A stretch of 64,000 nucleotides of DNA from Streptomyces sp. NBC_01224 (GTDB lineage Bacteria; Actinomycetota; Actinomycetes; Streptomycetales; Streptomycetaceae). Made by a program: the position numbers and the translations under genes. The stretch is taken from positions 6,009,001-6,073,000 of the forward strand of contig NZ_CP108529.1 of the NCBI RefSeq assembly GCF_036002945.1, given 5' to 3'. Position 1 is the stretch's first letter. The number at the start of each line of letters is the position of its first letter. The notes beneath the pieces were generated by a model. The model did no database searches, was not told the DNA's origin, and worked only from the letters and a program-made list of their open reading frames with translations. Below, in pieces: positions 8,620 to 18,300 of the stretch.

Positions 8620-9531
8620 TCAGCCCTTTACTCCGGTCAGTGTGACGCCCTCGACAAAAGCCTTTTGAGCGAAGAAGAAGACGAGGATCACGGGGGCCAT
8701 GACCAGTACGGTCGCGGCCATGGTCAGGTTCCAGTCGGTGTGGTGTGCTCCCTTGAAGGATTCCAGGCCGTAACTGAGCGTCCAGGCGGCCGGGTTCTCG
8801 GAGGCGTAGATCTGCGGGCCGAAGTAGTCGTTCCAGGCGTAGAAGAACTGGAAGAGGGCGACGGCGGCGATGCCCGGCCTGGCCATCGGTACGACGACCT
8901 TCAGCAGGGTGCGCAGCTCACCGCAGCCGTCGACCTTGGCCGCGTCGAGGTACTCGTTCGGGATGGTCAGCAGGAACTGCCTCAGCAGGAAGATGGAGAA
9001 CGCGTCACCGAAGGCCATCGGGATGATCAGCGGCCAGAGGGTGCCGGACATGTCCAGCTGCTTCGCCCAGAACAGATACATCGGGATGACGACGACCTGC
9101 GGCGGCAGCATCATCATCGAGATGACGAGCATCAGCGAGAGATGCCGCCCGCGGAAGCGGAACTTGGCGAGCGCGTACGCCACGGGCAGCGATGACACGA
9201 CCGTGAGGACGGTGCCGAGCCCCGCGTACAGCAGGGTGTTCTTCCACCAGGTCAGAAAGCCCGGCGTGTCGAACACCTTCTTGTAGTTGCTCCACTCGAA
9301 GGGGTGCGGCCACAGATCGCGGGTCAGCGCCTGCTGGTCGCTCATCAGCGAGGTGAGCAGGAGGAAGACGAACGGCAGTACGAAGAAGAGTGCGGCGGCG
9401 ACCCCGAGCGAGTGCACGGCGATCCAGTTCAGCAGCGCTTTGCGGCGTGCCGTGCGTTCGGCCGGGGTGACCGGGTCGGTCGCCCGGTCGGCTGCCTTGA
9501 GGGTGTCGAGAGCTTGCGCCACGTCACTCAC
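8620..9531 (-). CDS. csnG: CsnG, ABC sugar permease (MalG type)
   Basis: Inner-membrane permease, 303 residues, six hydrophobic segments. The MalG-type coupling loop EYLDAAKVDGCGELRTLLKVV (EAA-like) contacts the ATPase. It pairs with CsnF. The operon has no ATPase gene, so it probably uses a shared MsiK-type ATPase encoded elsewhere, as known for several Streptomyces sugar importers. GTG 9531 overlaps the csnF stop by 8 bases. Confidence 0.88.
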   Translation of the reverse strand: MSDVAQALDTLKAADRATDPVTPAERTARRKALLNWIAVHSLGVAAALFFVLPFVFLLLTSLMSDQQALTRDLWPHPFEWSNYKKVFDTPGFLTWWKNTLLYAGLGTVLTVVSSLPVAYALAKFRFRGRHLSLMLVISMMMLPPQVVVIPMYLFWAKQLDMSGTLWPLIIPMAFGDAFSIFLLRQFLLTIPNEYLDAAKVDGCGELRTLLKVVVPMARPGIAAVALFQFFYAWNDYFGPQIYASENPAAWTLSYGLESFKGAHHTDWNLTMAATVLVMAPVILVFFFAQKAFVEGVTLTGVKG

Positions 9532-10477
9532 CTGCCTGGATCAGCCCGCTGCGGCGCCGCATCAGCAGTGCGGTGAACGCCATCGCGAGTACGAAGAGAA
9601 CGAGCGCGACCACGCAGGCGGAGCCGTAGTCGAAGCGCTGGAAGCCGAGGTTGTAGACGAGCTGCGGAAGCGTCAGTGTCGACTTGTCGGGATAGCCCGG
9701 TTCGAACTGCTGCCCGGAGCCGCCCATCACGCCCGAGGCGACCTTCCCCGCCACGAGCGGCTGGGTGTAGTACTGCATCGTCTGGATGATCCCGGTGACC
9801 ACGGCGAACATCACGATCGGCGAGATGTTCGGCAGGGTGACGAAGCGGAACCGCTGGAAAGCGGTAGCCCCGTCCAGTTCCGCCGCCTCGTACTGCTCCT
9901 TCGGTACGTCGAGCAGCGCGGCCATGAAGATCACCATCAGGTCGCCCACCCCCCATACCGCGAGCGCGGTCAGCGCCGGCTTGGACCAGGTGGCGTCGGT
10001 GAACCAGCCCGGCGTGGGCAGTCCCAGATCGCCGAGGATCGAATTGACCGGCCCCGTACCCGGGTTGAGCAGGAAGACGAAGCCGAGGGTCGCGGCGACC
10101 GGCGGGGCCAGATACGGCAGGTAGAACAGGGTGCGGAAGACTCCGGTACCCGTCTTGATCTTGGTGATCAGCAGCCCGACACCGAGGCCGAACACCACCC
10201 GGCAGGTCACCATGACCACGACCAGCCAGAGAGTGTTGCGCAGCGCGGGCCAGAACAGCGGGTAGTCGTTGAAGACGAACGACCAGTTCTTCAGCCCGCT
10301 GAATTCCGGGGCCGCGAAACCGTCGTAACTGGTGAAGGAGAAATAGAGCGTGGAGATCAGCGGGTAGGCGAAGAAGACGCAGAACCCGATCAGCCACGGC
10401 GACATGAAGACCGCCGTCCGCAGCGCCGACCGGCGGCGCTTCGAGCGCAGTGTGTACGTGCCCGTACGTGTGCTCAT
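9524..10477 (-). CDS. csnF: CsnF, ABC sugar permease (MalF type)
   Basis: Inner-membrane permease, 317 residues, with a basic N-terminus (LRSKRRRSALRT) and six hydrophobic segments. The coupling loop is EQYEAAELDGATAFQRFRFV. Forms the channel with CsnG for the sugar delivered by CsnE. It begins 7 bases after csnE, so it is translationally close-coupled. Confidence 0.88.
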   Translation of the reverse strand: MSTRTGTYTLRSKRRRSALRTAVFMSPWLIGFCVFFAYPLISTLYFSFTSYDGFAAPEFSGLKNWSFVFNDYPLFWPALRNTLWLVVVMVTCRVVFGLGVGLLITKIKTGTGVFRTLFYLPYLAPPVAATLGFVFLLNPGTGPVNSILGDLGLPTPGWFTDATWSKPALTALAVWGVGDLMVIFMAALLDVPKEQYEAAELDGATAFQRFRFVTLPNISPIVMFAVVTGIIQTMQYYTQPLVAGKVASGVMGGSGQQFEPGYPDKSTLTLPQLVYNLGFQRFDYGSACVVALVLFVLAMAFTALLMRRRSGLIQAGE

Positions 10478-10484
10478 CGCGGTT

Positions 10485-11822
10485 CTACTTCGCCTGTGCG
10501 ATCGCCGCGTCGATTTCCTCGGCGGTCTTCTCCAGACCGGCCTTGATGCCCGTCTGCTTGCCCTTCTCGATGTCGAATCCGAGGTTCTGCAGGGACACCA
10601 GGTACGCGCCGCCGTTCACCGAGGGCGGGGTGGTGGTGCTTTCGGGGTTCGCGGCGATGTCCAGGAACGTCTTGAACCGCGGGTCGTACTTCAGCTTCGG
10701 CGACTTCAGTGCATCCAGGGTGGACGGGACGTTGTGGATGGCATTGGCGAATTCGACCACTGCGTCGGTGTCGGTCGTCATGAATTTCACCAGCTCCCAC
10801 GCCGCGTTCTGCTTCTGCGAGGTGGCGGCGATACCGGCGATGGTGCCGGTCAGATAGCCCTTGCCGTAGGTGTCGGCCTCGTCGTCGGCGACGGGCATCG
10901 GGGCCACCCCGATCTCGAACTCCGGCTTGGTCTCCTCGGCCATCCCGAGCCGCCACTCGCCGTCCAGCTGCATGGCGACCTGGCCGGTGTGGAACGGGTG
11001 TTTGGCGCCCCACTCGTCACCGAACGCCGTACGGTACTTCTCCAGTTTCTCGTAGCCGCCCAGGTCGTCGACCAGCTTCTTCTGGGTGGTGAGCATGGAG
11101 GCGAACGCCGGGTCCTTGGCGATGTTCGACTTGCCGTCCTTGTCGAAGTACTTCGGGTTCCAGCCACCGAGGTAGTGCTCGGTCGTCGTCTCGTAGCCGT
11201 GGTAGTTCGGCATGAAGCCGAGCTGCTCGTACGAGTCGCCCTTGGTCTTCGTCAGCTTCTTGGCGTCCTCGGCCAATTCCGACCAGGTCTCCGGCGGACT
11301 GGTGATACCGGCGGCCTTGAACGCGTCCTTGTTGTAGTAGAGGCCGTACGCGTCACCGAGCAGCGGCACGGTGCAGCGCACACCGTCGAACTGCGTGTAC
11401 TCGTTCATTGCCTTGGGGAAGGTCTTGTCCGCGTCGATCCCGTCCTTCTTCAGGAAGGGGTTCAGATCGACGAACGCCTTCGACGAACAGAACTTTCCGA
11501 CATTGTTCGTGGTGAACGACGAGACGACGTCCGGGGCCTTCGAGCCGCCCGCCCGCAGCGCCTGGTTGATCTTGTCGTCGGTCATGTTGCCGACGACCTT
11601 CACATGGATATTGGGGTGCGCCTTCTCGAAGGCGTCGACCGTGGCCTGAATTCCCTTGACCTCGTTCGGGGCGCTCCAGCCGTGCCAGAAGTTGATGGTC
11701 GTCTCCTTGGACGCGTCATCACTGGCACCCGAGTTGCTCTGGCCAGTACAGGCAGAGGCGAACAGCGATATCGCGGCGGTCGCGGCGAGCGCGGCGGTCG
11801 TCTTCCGGCGGTTTCCGGACAT
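10485..11822 (-). CDS. csnE: CsnE, sugar-binding lipoprotein
   Basis: Family-1 extracellular solute-binding protein of 445 residues. The signal peptide ends in a lipobox (SLFASAC, Cys near 25), so it is a membrane-anchored lipoprotein. The mature part opens with TTINFWHGWSAPNEVKG, typical of carbohydrate-binding proteins. Expected ligand by synteny with the S. lividans csn operon: chitosan (glucosamine) oligosaccharides. GGGAG lies 8 bases before the ATG. Confidence 0.88.
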   Translation of the reverse strand: MSGNRRKTTAALAATAAISLFASACTGQSNSGASDDASKETTINFWHGWSAPNEVKGIQATVDAFEKAHPNIHVKVVGNMTDDKINQALRAGGSKAPDVVSSFTTNNVGKFCSSKAFVDLNPFLKKDGIDADKTFPKAMNEYTQFDGVRCTVPLLGDAYGLYYNKDAFKAAGITSPPETWSELAEDAKKLTKTKGDSYEQLGFMPNYHGYETTTEHYLGGWNPKYFDKDGKSNIAKDPAFASMLTTQKKLVDDLGGYEKLEKYRTAFGDEWGAKHPFHTGQVAMQLDGEWRLGMAEETKPEFEIGVAPMPVADDEADTYGKGYLTGTIAGIAATSQKQNAAWELVKFMTTDTDAVVEFANAIHNVPSTLDALKSPKLKYDPRFKTFLDIAANPESTTTPPSVNGGAYLVSLQNLGFDIEKGKQTGIKAGLEKTAEEIDAAIAQAK

Positions 11823-11888
11823 GGCGGTGACTCCCGATGAAGGATGGGGACGGAGGGGTGAGGTGCGAAGGAAGAGGCGGGAAAGGGG

Positions 11889-13118
11889 TCAGCGCGACGT
11901 GTCGAAGACTTCGTCACGGGTGGTGGCGAGTGCGCTCTCCAGCGCGCCGCGCAGCACGGGGCGGTGGGTCACTTCACCGGCGATCAGCCGGGGCCGGGAG
12001 GCCGCCAGCTCGACGAGCTCGGACTCCACCCGGCCGCGCAGCGGTTCCCCGCCGGCTGCGATCAACTCGCCGGAGAGCACGACGAGTTCGGGGTCCAGTA
12101 CGGCGACCATGGAGGCCAGGCCGGTCGCGAGTCCGGTGGCGAACAGATCGAGGAGCCGTGGGTACGGGCCGTCCTCGCCCGCCTCCGCGGCCTCGGCGGC
12201 CCGCGCGACCAGCCGGGCCGCGACCTCGTGGTGGGTGCCGGAGCCGCGGCTGAGCTCGTCGTCGATGCCGAGCTCCCGGGCCAGCCTGGACAGCACCTGC
12301 GCGCCCGACAGCTCCTGGAAGCCGCCGGCGTTCACCTTGGTGACCTGGCGGACCAGCGGGACGCCGGGCACCGGCAGGAAGCCGACCTCACCGGCACCAC
12401 CGGTGAAGCCGCGGTGCAGCCGTCCGTTGATGACGAGGGCGGCACCGAGCCCCTCCTCGTTCCACAGCAGCACGAAGTCGTCGTGTCCGCGCGCCGCACC
12501 GAGCCGTTGTTCGGCCACCGCGACCAGGTTCACGTCGTTCTCGTACTCGACCGGCATCGGCAGAAACGCGGCCAGCTCGCCCAGCAGGGTGGGGGAGTGC
12601 CAGCCGGGCAGGTGCGAGGCGTACCGCAGCCGCCCGGTGCCGGGATCGAAGGCGCCCGGGGTGCCGATGACGACCCGGTGCACATCGGAGCGGGTGAGCC
12701 CCGCGTCCTTGACCGCCCCGTCCAGCGCATCCGTCACCTGCCGCACCACGGAGGCGGCGCGCCGCCCCGGGGTACGCAGTTCGAACTCGCCGACCGTCTC
12801 ACCGGTCACATCGGCGACGGCGGCGACGATCCGGCGGGCGTTCACATCCAGCCCCGCGACATGGGCGGCCCCCGCGTTCACCGCGTACAGCTGGGCATTG
12901 GGCCCCGGCCGCCCCGCCACGGTCCCGGTGGCGACGACCAGCCCGGCGGCCTCCAGTCGCGCCAGCAGCTGCGACGCGGTGGGCTTGGAGAGCCCCGTCA
13001 GCTTCCCGATCCTGGTCCGGGAGAGAGGCCCGTGCTCCAGCAGCAGATCGAGGGCGGCCCGGTCGTTCATGGCCCGCAGAACGCGGGGGGTACCCGGTGT
13101 GGTTCCGGCCATGAGCAC
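11889..13118 (-). CDS. csnR: CsnR, ROK-family repressor of the chitosan-oligosaccharide operon
   Basis: DNA-binding ROK protein of 409 residues. The winged helix-turn-helix lies near residues 20-75 (RTRIGKLTGLSKPTASQLL), and a ROK sugar-kinase-like sensor domain follows (VAGLDVNARRIVAAVADV; GTPGAFDPGTG). In S. lividans CsnR represses csnA and its own operon by binding a palindrome; here a perfect palindrome sits 16 bases upstream of the start. First gene of csnR-E-F-G-H-K. GTG 13118 or ATG 13112 could start it; AGGGCAGG is upstream of both. No chitosanase gene is in this window. Confidence 0.9.
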   Translation of the reverse strand: MLMAGTTPGTPRVLRAMNDRAALDLLLEHGPLSRTRIGKLTGLSKPTASQLLARLEAAGLVVATGTVAGRPGPNAQLYAVNAGAAHVAGLDVNARRIVAAVADVTGETVGEFELRTPGRRAASVVRQVTDALDGAVKDAGLTRSDVHRVVIGTPGAFDPGTGRLRYASHLPGWHSPTLLGELAAFLPMPVEYENDVNLVAVAEQRLGAARGHDDFVLLWNEEGLGAALVINGRLHRGFTGGAGEVGFLPVPGVPLVRQVTKVNAGGFQELSGAQVLSRLARELGIDDELSRGSGTHHEVAARLVARAAEAAEAGEDGPYPRLLDLFATGLATGLASMVAVLDPELVVLSGELIAAGGEPLRGRVESELVELAASRPRLIAGEVTHRPVLRGALESALATTRDEVFDTSR

Positions 13119-13134
13119 TGCACCTGCCCTCTGT

Positions 13135-13149
13135 TAGGAAACTTTCCTA
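13135..13149. promoter_or_regulatory. CsnR operator palindrome
   Basis: TAGGAAACTTTCCTA, a perfect 15-bp palindrome around a central C, just downstream of the predicted transcription start of csnR. An AGGAAA...TTTCCT palindrome in front of csnR-type genes is what is described for CsnR autoregulation; the position would block early elongation or open-complex formation. Confidence 0.88.
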
Positions 13150-13161
13150 TTCGGTGAGAGG

Positions 13162-13190
13162 ACGGTATGCGCACGTCACCGGGCCGTCAA
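13162..13190 (-). promoter_or_regulatory. csnR operon promoter
   Basis: On the minus strand TTGACG (13190-13185), 17 bases, then TACCGT (13167-13162): a near-consensus vegetative promoter. Transcription would start near 13155, immediately before the operator. Confidence 0.75.
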
Positions 13191-13313
13191 TGGGCAGCAC
13201 CGCGGTGGCAACCAAAGCGTTACCTGGGGCGCTTCCGGAACGTGTGGGTCCTTGGTTGTGCATTCCCAACCAGGCTATTGAAGAACCGAGTTGAGGCCAC
13301 ACCGACTTGCTCA

Positions 13314-13358
13314 CGAGTGAGGGGCGCCCCGCAGAGCCTGCGGGGCGCCCCTCACTCG
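13314..13358. terminator. 21-bp bidirectional terminator
   Basis: Arms 13314-13334 and 13338-13358 are perfectly complementary over 21 bp with a 3-base loop (AGC). It lies 29 bases beyond the stop of the mscS-type gene and upstream of the csn promoter, so it insulates the two units. Confidence 0.85.
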
Positions 13359-13386
13359 TACGGCCGGGTCCTGCTTCGGCCGAGGC

Positions 13387-14454
13387 CTACTTCGACATGT
13401 TCGGCGGCGGCGTGATCGGTGTCGTGGCCAGGGACTGCGGCGAGGTGGCCGACGCGTACGCCGAGGGAGCGGCCATGGCGGCCGTCGGGTCGGCCGACGA
13501 GGGCTCGTCCCCCTGGGCCGGGACGCCGCCGACCATGCGGATTCCGGCCTCGTCGAAGGACTGCTTGATCCGCCAGCGCAGCTCGCGCTCCACGCTCAGC
13601 GCCTTGCCCGGCATCGTCTTCGCGGTCACCCGGACCGTCATCGAGTCCAGGAGCACGGCGTCCAGGCCCAGGATCTCCACGGGGCCCCACAGCCGCTCGT
13701 TCCACGGGTCCTCCTTGGCCATCGCCGTGGCGGCCTCGGTGATCACCGTACGGACCTTGTCGAGGTCCTCCGTGGGGCGCACGGTCACATCGACGCCGGC
13801 CGTGGACCAGCCCTGGCTGAGGTTGCCGATCCGCTTCACCTCGCCGTTGCGGACGTACCAGATCTCACCGTTGTCGCCGCGCAGCTTGGTGACCCGCAGG
13901 CCGACCTCGATGACTTCGCCGGAGGCGACGCCCGCATCGACGGTGTCGCCGACGCCGTACTGGTCCTCCAGGATCATGAAGACACCGGAGAGGAAGTCGG
14001 TGACCAGGTTGCGCGCACCGAAACCGAGCGCCACACCGGCCACACCGGCGGAGGCCAGCAGCGGAGCCAGATTGATCTGGAACGCGCCCAGGATCATCAG
14101 GGCGGCCGTGCCGAGGATCAGGAACGACGCGACCGACCGGAGTACGGAACCGATCGCCTCGGAGCGCTGACGGCGGCGTTCCGCATTGACCAGCAGCCCG
14201 CCCAGCGCGGTGCCCTCCACCGCCTGGGCGCTGCGGTTCATCCGGTCTATGAGCTTGGTGAGAGCACGACGGATCGCGATGCGCAACACGATCGCGATCG
14301 CGGCGATGAGCACGATGCGCAGACCGGTGCTCAGCCAGATGGACCAGTTCTCCTCCACCCAGCCCGCGGCGTTGCCGGCCTGCTCGGCGGCCTCGTCCAG
14401 CGAGCCACCGGGCCCGGGCGACGGAGCTGCGGCCAACAGGGCGGACGGGAACAC
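13387..14454 (-). CDS. Small-conductance mechanosensitive channel (MscS family)
   Basis: Membrane channel that opens on hypo-osmotic shock. 355 residues from GTG 14454, which has GGAGG 7 bases upstream; the longer frame start at 14541 lacks such a site. An N-terminal segment is followed by membrane helices (STGLRIVLIAAIAIVLRIAI and a second set around VASFLILGTAALMILGAF). The MscS signature pore helix ASAGVAGVALGFGARNLV is followed by the beta domain (FMILEDQYGVGDTVDAG) and an Ala/Pro-rich tail. Divergent from the HNH gene. Confidence 0.9.
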   Translation of the reverse strand: MFPSALLAAAPSPGPGGSLDEAAEQAGNAAGWVEENWSIWLSTGLRIVLIAAIAIVLRIAIRRALTKLIDRMNRSAQAVEGTALGGLLVNAERRRQRSEAIGSVLRSVASFLILGTAALMILGAFQINLAPLLASAGVAGVALGFGARNLVTDFLSGVFMILEDQYGVGDTVDAGVASGEVIEVGLRVTKLRGDNGEIWYVRNGEVKRIGNLSQGWSTAGVDVTVRPTEDLDKVRTVITEAATAMAKEDPWNERLWGPVEILGLDAVLLDSMTVRVTAKTMPGKALSVERELRWRIKQSFDEAGIRMVGGVPAQGDEPSSADPTAAMAAPSAYASATSPQSLATTPITPPPNMSK

Positions 14455-14783
14455 GGTGGAACCTCCAGATGGACGACGGCGGACCAACCACACTAACGGG
14501 GTATCGGGAGTGTTCCGTTGCCACGATCGGGGGGAGAGCACGTCTCACACGGGGCGCGCAGGTGGCGTGTGGCCGATCGCACATCGGGGCGCGGCCGCTG
14601 CGGCAGAGGTCCAGAAGCGCCTGTTCCGGCGGGCGGCGAAGGTGCGGGAAGCGGGGAGCGGCGAAAAATCCTCCCGGCCCGTTACCCGCACGTGGTGGCG
14701 CTTTGACCAGGCGTGAGTAGAGACTGAGATCGGATCGTCCCGGCGCGAGCCACGCGCCGCCGGCGTACAAGGAGGCATCCACC
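14455..14783. other. Divergent intergenic region mscS / HNH gene
   Basis: This 329-base region carries the 5' ends of both flanking genes. A weak promoter candidate for the HNH gene is TTGACC (14703-14708), 17 bases, GAGATC (14726-14731). I see no open frame with both a ribosome site and normal codon bias. Confidence 0.4.
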
Positions 14784-15320
14784 GTGCCGCATGTCCTGGT
14801 TCTCAACGCGTCGTACGAGCCGCTCGGCGTCGTACCGCTCCGCCGCGCGCTCGTCCTCGTGCTCGAAAACAAGGCCATCTGTCTTGAGGAGTCCGGCGCC
14901 TTCATGCACAGTGCCACCCGGGCCGTCCCGGCCCCCAGCGTCGTCCGCCTGAAGCGGTTCGTACGGGTTCCCTACCGGGGGCCCGTACCGCTGACCCGCA
15001 GGGCGCTGTTCGCCAGGGACGGGGGCCGCTGCATGTACTGCGGCGCCGCCGCGACCAGCGTCGACCATGTCATTCCGCGCAGCCGCGGCGGACAGCATGC
15101 CTGGGACAACGTGGTGGCGGCCTGCCGCCGCTGCAACCACGTCAAGGCGGACCGGCACCTGCCGGAGCTCGGCTGGCGGCTGCACCAGCAGCCCGCCCCC
15201 CCGACGGGTCTCGCCTGGCGCATCATCGGCACGGGACACCGCGACCCGCGCTGGCTGCCGTACTTGCAACCGTTCGGCGCGGACGACGCGATGGCCCGGA
15301 TCGACGGCATCTCAGCCTGA
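14784..15320 (+). CDS. HNH endonuclease family protein
   Basis: 178-residue cytosolic protein with a classic HNH nuclease core: zinc Cys pairs CMYC (83, 86) and CRRC (114, 117), catalytic DH (94-95) in SVDHVIPRSRGG and Asn 109 in WDNVVAAC. The first 70 residues form the conserved N-terminal part common in actinobacterial HNH proteins (VLVLNASYEPLGVVPLRRAL). The target is unknown. GTG 14784 has AAGGAGG 8 bases upstream. Confidence 0.9.
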   Translation: MPHVLVLNASYEPLGVVPLRRALVLVLENKAICLEESGAFMHSATRAVPAPSVVRLKRFVRVPYRGPVPLTRRALFARDGGRCMYCGAAATSVDHVIPRSRGGQHAWDNVVAACRRCNHVKADRHLPELGWRLHQQPAPPTGLAWRIIGTGHRDPRWLPYLQPFGADDAMARIDGISA

Positions 15321-15334
15321 GAGATCCGGGCCTT

Positions 15335-15375
15335 TGTCGTTCCCCGGGGCCGGACGGGGGCCTTCGGGGACGACA
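15335..15375. terminator. Imperfect bidirectional terminator
   Basis: TGTCGTTCCCCG pairs with CGGGGACGACA with one bulged base; a shorter GGCC stem lies in the loop. It sits between the convergent HNH and GH84 genes. Confidence 0.55.
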
Positions 15376-15394
15376 GTCGCGCACCACCGGGGCA

Positions 15395-18300
15395 TTACTC
15401 CGTTGCGGCGACGGCGTACGCCCGAACCGACCAGAGCGAGTAGCCGAACCCGGTGGCCCGGGCATCGCCCTGCACCCTGATGAAGCGGGTGTCCTTCGCG
15501 TCCATCCGGACCGACTCGCGCCCGCCCTTGCCGTCCCGTACGGTCGCCGCCGTGCGCCAGCTGCGGCCGTCCGCGGAGACCTGGATGCGGTAGCGGGAGG
15601 CGTACGCGTCCTGCCAGTGCAGCACCACCTGGCCGACCCGGGCCGGCTGCGGCAGTTCCGCCTGCCACCAGGCACCGTCCTCGGCCGGCGAGGACCAGCG
15701 GGTCTCCGGATCGCCGTCGGAGGCGGCCGTCGCAGGGAAGTCCGGGGTCTCGTCGCCGGACGAGGAGACGGCGGCGGTACGCACCAGGTCGGTGCCCGCG
15801 GTGCGCGGGTACGCCCGGACCGTCAGCGTGCTGCGCTCCTCGCCGAAGCCGATCGGCACCTCGTACTCGCCGGCCGGGGTGCCCGCCGGGACGGTGATCT
15901 CGACGGGGACGTCGGTACGGGAACCGCGCGGCACCCTCGTCTGCTTCGGGACGCGCACCTCGATGCCCTCGGGCGCCTTCGCGGTGAGCGCGCCCCGCAC
16001 CTCGGCAGGGCGCCGGGCGGCCAGCCGCGCCTCGACCCGCTGCGGCCCGCCGCCGATCTCGGCGTCCGTCTCGCCGCGCAGGAGATCGAGCCGGGCGGCG
16101 GGCTCGTCGCCGAACCACGGCACGAGCGCGCGCACCTGCGGAGCCCGGCCCCGCGCACTCCCCAAGGCGTCGGTTCCGATGCTGCTTCCCATCCGGCTTC
16201 CCGGGCCGATCGGCGGCATCGTGCCCGTGATGACCGGCGGTGTCGACGGACCGCCGGTGGGCCAGCTGATCCGGATCGCGTCGGCCCGCAGCCCTCTGGC
16301 CGGCGTCTGGGTCCAGCCGGTGGCCGACACCGGGCCGAGGCTGCGCCAGCCCTCGCCGGGCACATGGGCCTCCAGGGTCGCACCGGCCACCGCGCCGCTG
16401 CCGGGTACCGTCATCACCGTCACGGTCTCCACCGGGCGGGACCGGTCCAGCCGGACCGTATGGCTGCCCGGGGCCTCGGTCACCGTACCGGCGTCGCGGT
16501 CCGCGCCCGTCCAGGCGTCGGCCTCCCGGCGCACCCGGTCCAGGAACGGGCCGAGGACACCCTTGCCGACCGTCGCACCGCTCGCCTTCGCGGCCTTGTG
16601 CACCGGCTCCAGCGCCAGCGAAGCCTGCCACGCGGCAGCGCCGTCACCGCGCGACTGGGCCTGCAGCAGATCGACGGCCAGCTCGCCCGCCCGGCCGTAC
16701 CGGGACAACTGCTCCGTCCACGGCCGTACTTCGCCGTCCAGGCGCCCGTCGGCCGGCCCCTTCAGTCGCTGTGGGGCCTCCCTCATCACGGTGAACGCCG
16801 CCCGCAGCCTGCGCGCCGCATCGGCCTGCGCCGTGGCGTCGGTCGTCGTACGGGACTGCCAGAACGCGGCCAGCAGCGGCTGCAGATACGCCGATTCGTC
16901 TCCGCCCAGCACCGACGTCGCACTGTTCCCGGCCAGCGCGCGCAACGCGTCCCTGGTACGGGCGTCGCCGCCCGCCAGATCGTCGATCGCCGCCTGCCAG
17001 GACTCCTGCGGCCGGTATCCCTTCGGGTTCCAGGCGAAGTCGGCGGCGGTGAACAGCGGGATGCGGGACGCGGACGGCTGCTCCATGGCATTGGCGAGCA
17101 GCGCCGCGGAACCCATCGCCACCGCCGGGTCCCGGCCGGTGTACGGGCCGAGGAAGATGCGGTCCTGCGCGTAGTCGTTGACCGGGTAGTTGTCCATCGT
17201 GACCAGCGGATGCCGGAACGTGGCGCGGGCGCCGGCCAGTTCCCCGCCCGTGATGGTCCTCGGTACGACCCCGACGCCGGTCCAGGCGATCTGGACCCGG
17301 TCGTCCAGCTCCTCGGCGAGCGCCCTGCGGTAGTCGGTCGACCCGTCCTGGTAGAACTCCGTCGGCATGACCGACAGCGGCTCCGCGTTCGGATAGCGGT
17401 CCGCGAGATGCTGCGCCACCTTGCTCGCCACCCGCGCCTGCGCCCTGGCCGCCGCCTCGGGCCCGCTGCCGAAGGTGTCGGCGTCGCTGTCGCAGTGCCA
17501 CTCGCTGTAGCTGACGTCCTGGAACTGCAGCTGGAAGACCCGCACGCCCAGCGCCCACAACGCGTCGAGCTTCTTCGTCAGCGCCTTCACATCGTTGTCC
17601 GACGACATGCACATGGCCTGGCCGGGGGCGACGGCCCAGCCGAGCGTCACATGCTCGGCGCGGGCCCGCTCGGCCAGTGCCCGGAAGTCGGCGCGCCGGT
17701 CGGCGGGGTACGGGTCGCGCCAACGGGCCTGCCGGTACGGGTCGTCACCTGCCGCGTACAGGTACCTGTTCTGCTTCGTATGCCCCATGAAGCCGATCTG
17801 CGCCAGCCGCTCCGCACGGGTCCACGGCTGCCCGTAGAAGCCCTCGGTCGTCCCGCGCACGGCGGTGCCCGGCCAGTCCCTGACGGTGACCCCGGCGACG
17901 CTCCTGTCCCGGATCAGCTGACGCAGTGTCTGTACGCCGTGGAAGAGGCCGTCCTCGCCGACGCCGTCCATGGCGACGGTGTCCCGGCCCGCGACCCGGC
18001 CCACCGCGATCCGGTAGCCACCGGACGGCAGATCGCCGCGGTCGGGGGCGTGCAGCGTGCGCAGGGCGTCCTGGGCGCCGTTGCCGCCGAGCCGGATGAC
18101 GGGTCCGCGGCCCGGCAACGCCTCGTGGACGGTCCGCACGCCCGTGTCCCGCAGGATCTGCCGGAGTGCGTCGACGGCGTACGGATCCGCGTGCGCGCCG
18201 ACCACGAGGGTGACCTCGGCAAAGAGCGGTACGGAGGGTCCGGACGCCTTGATGGACTGGGGCCGCGGCCATACGGCAGGCAGCGTGCCGTCGTCCGTGC

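Noticed and set aside
13200..13313. Possible tRNA or small RNA upstream of csnR (AT-rich patch with GCAACCAA / TTGGTTGT)
   Set aside because: The arms are 8 bp with a long loop, no cloverleaf and no anticodon stem; more likely an ordinary promoter upstream region.
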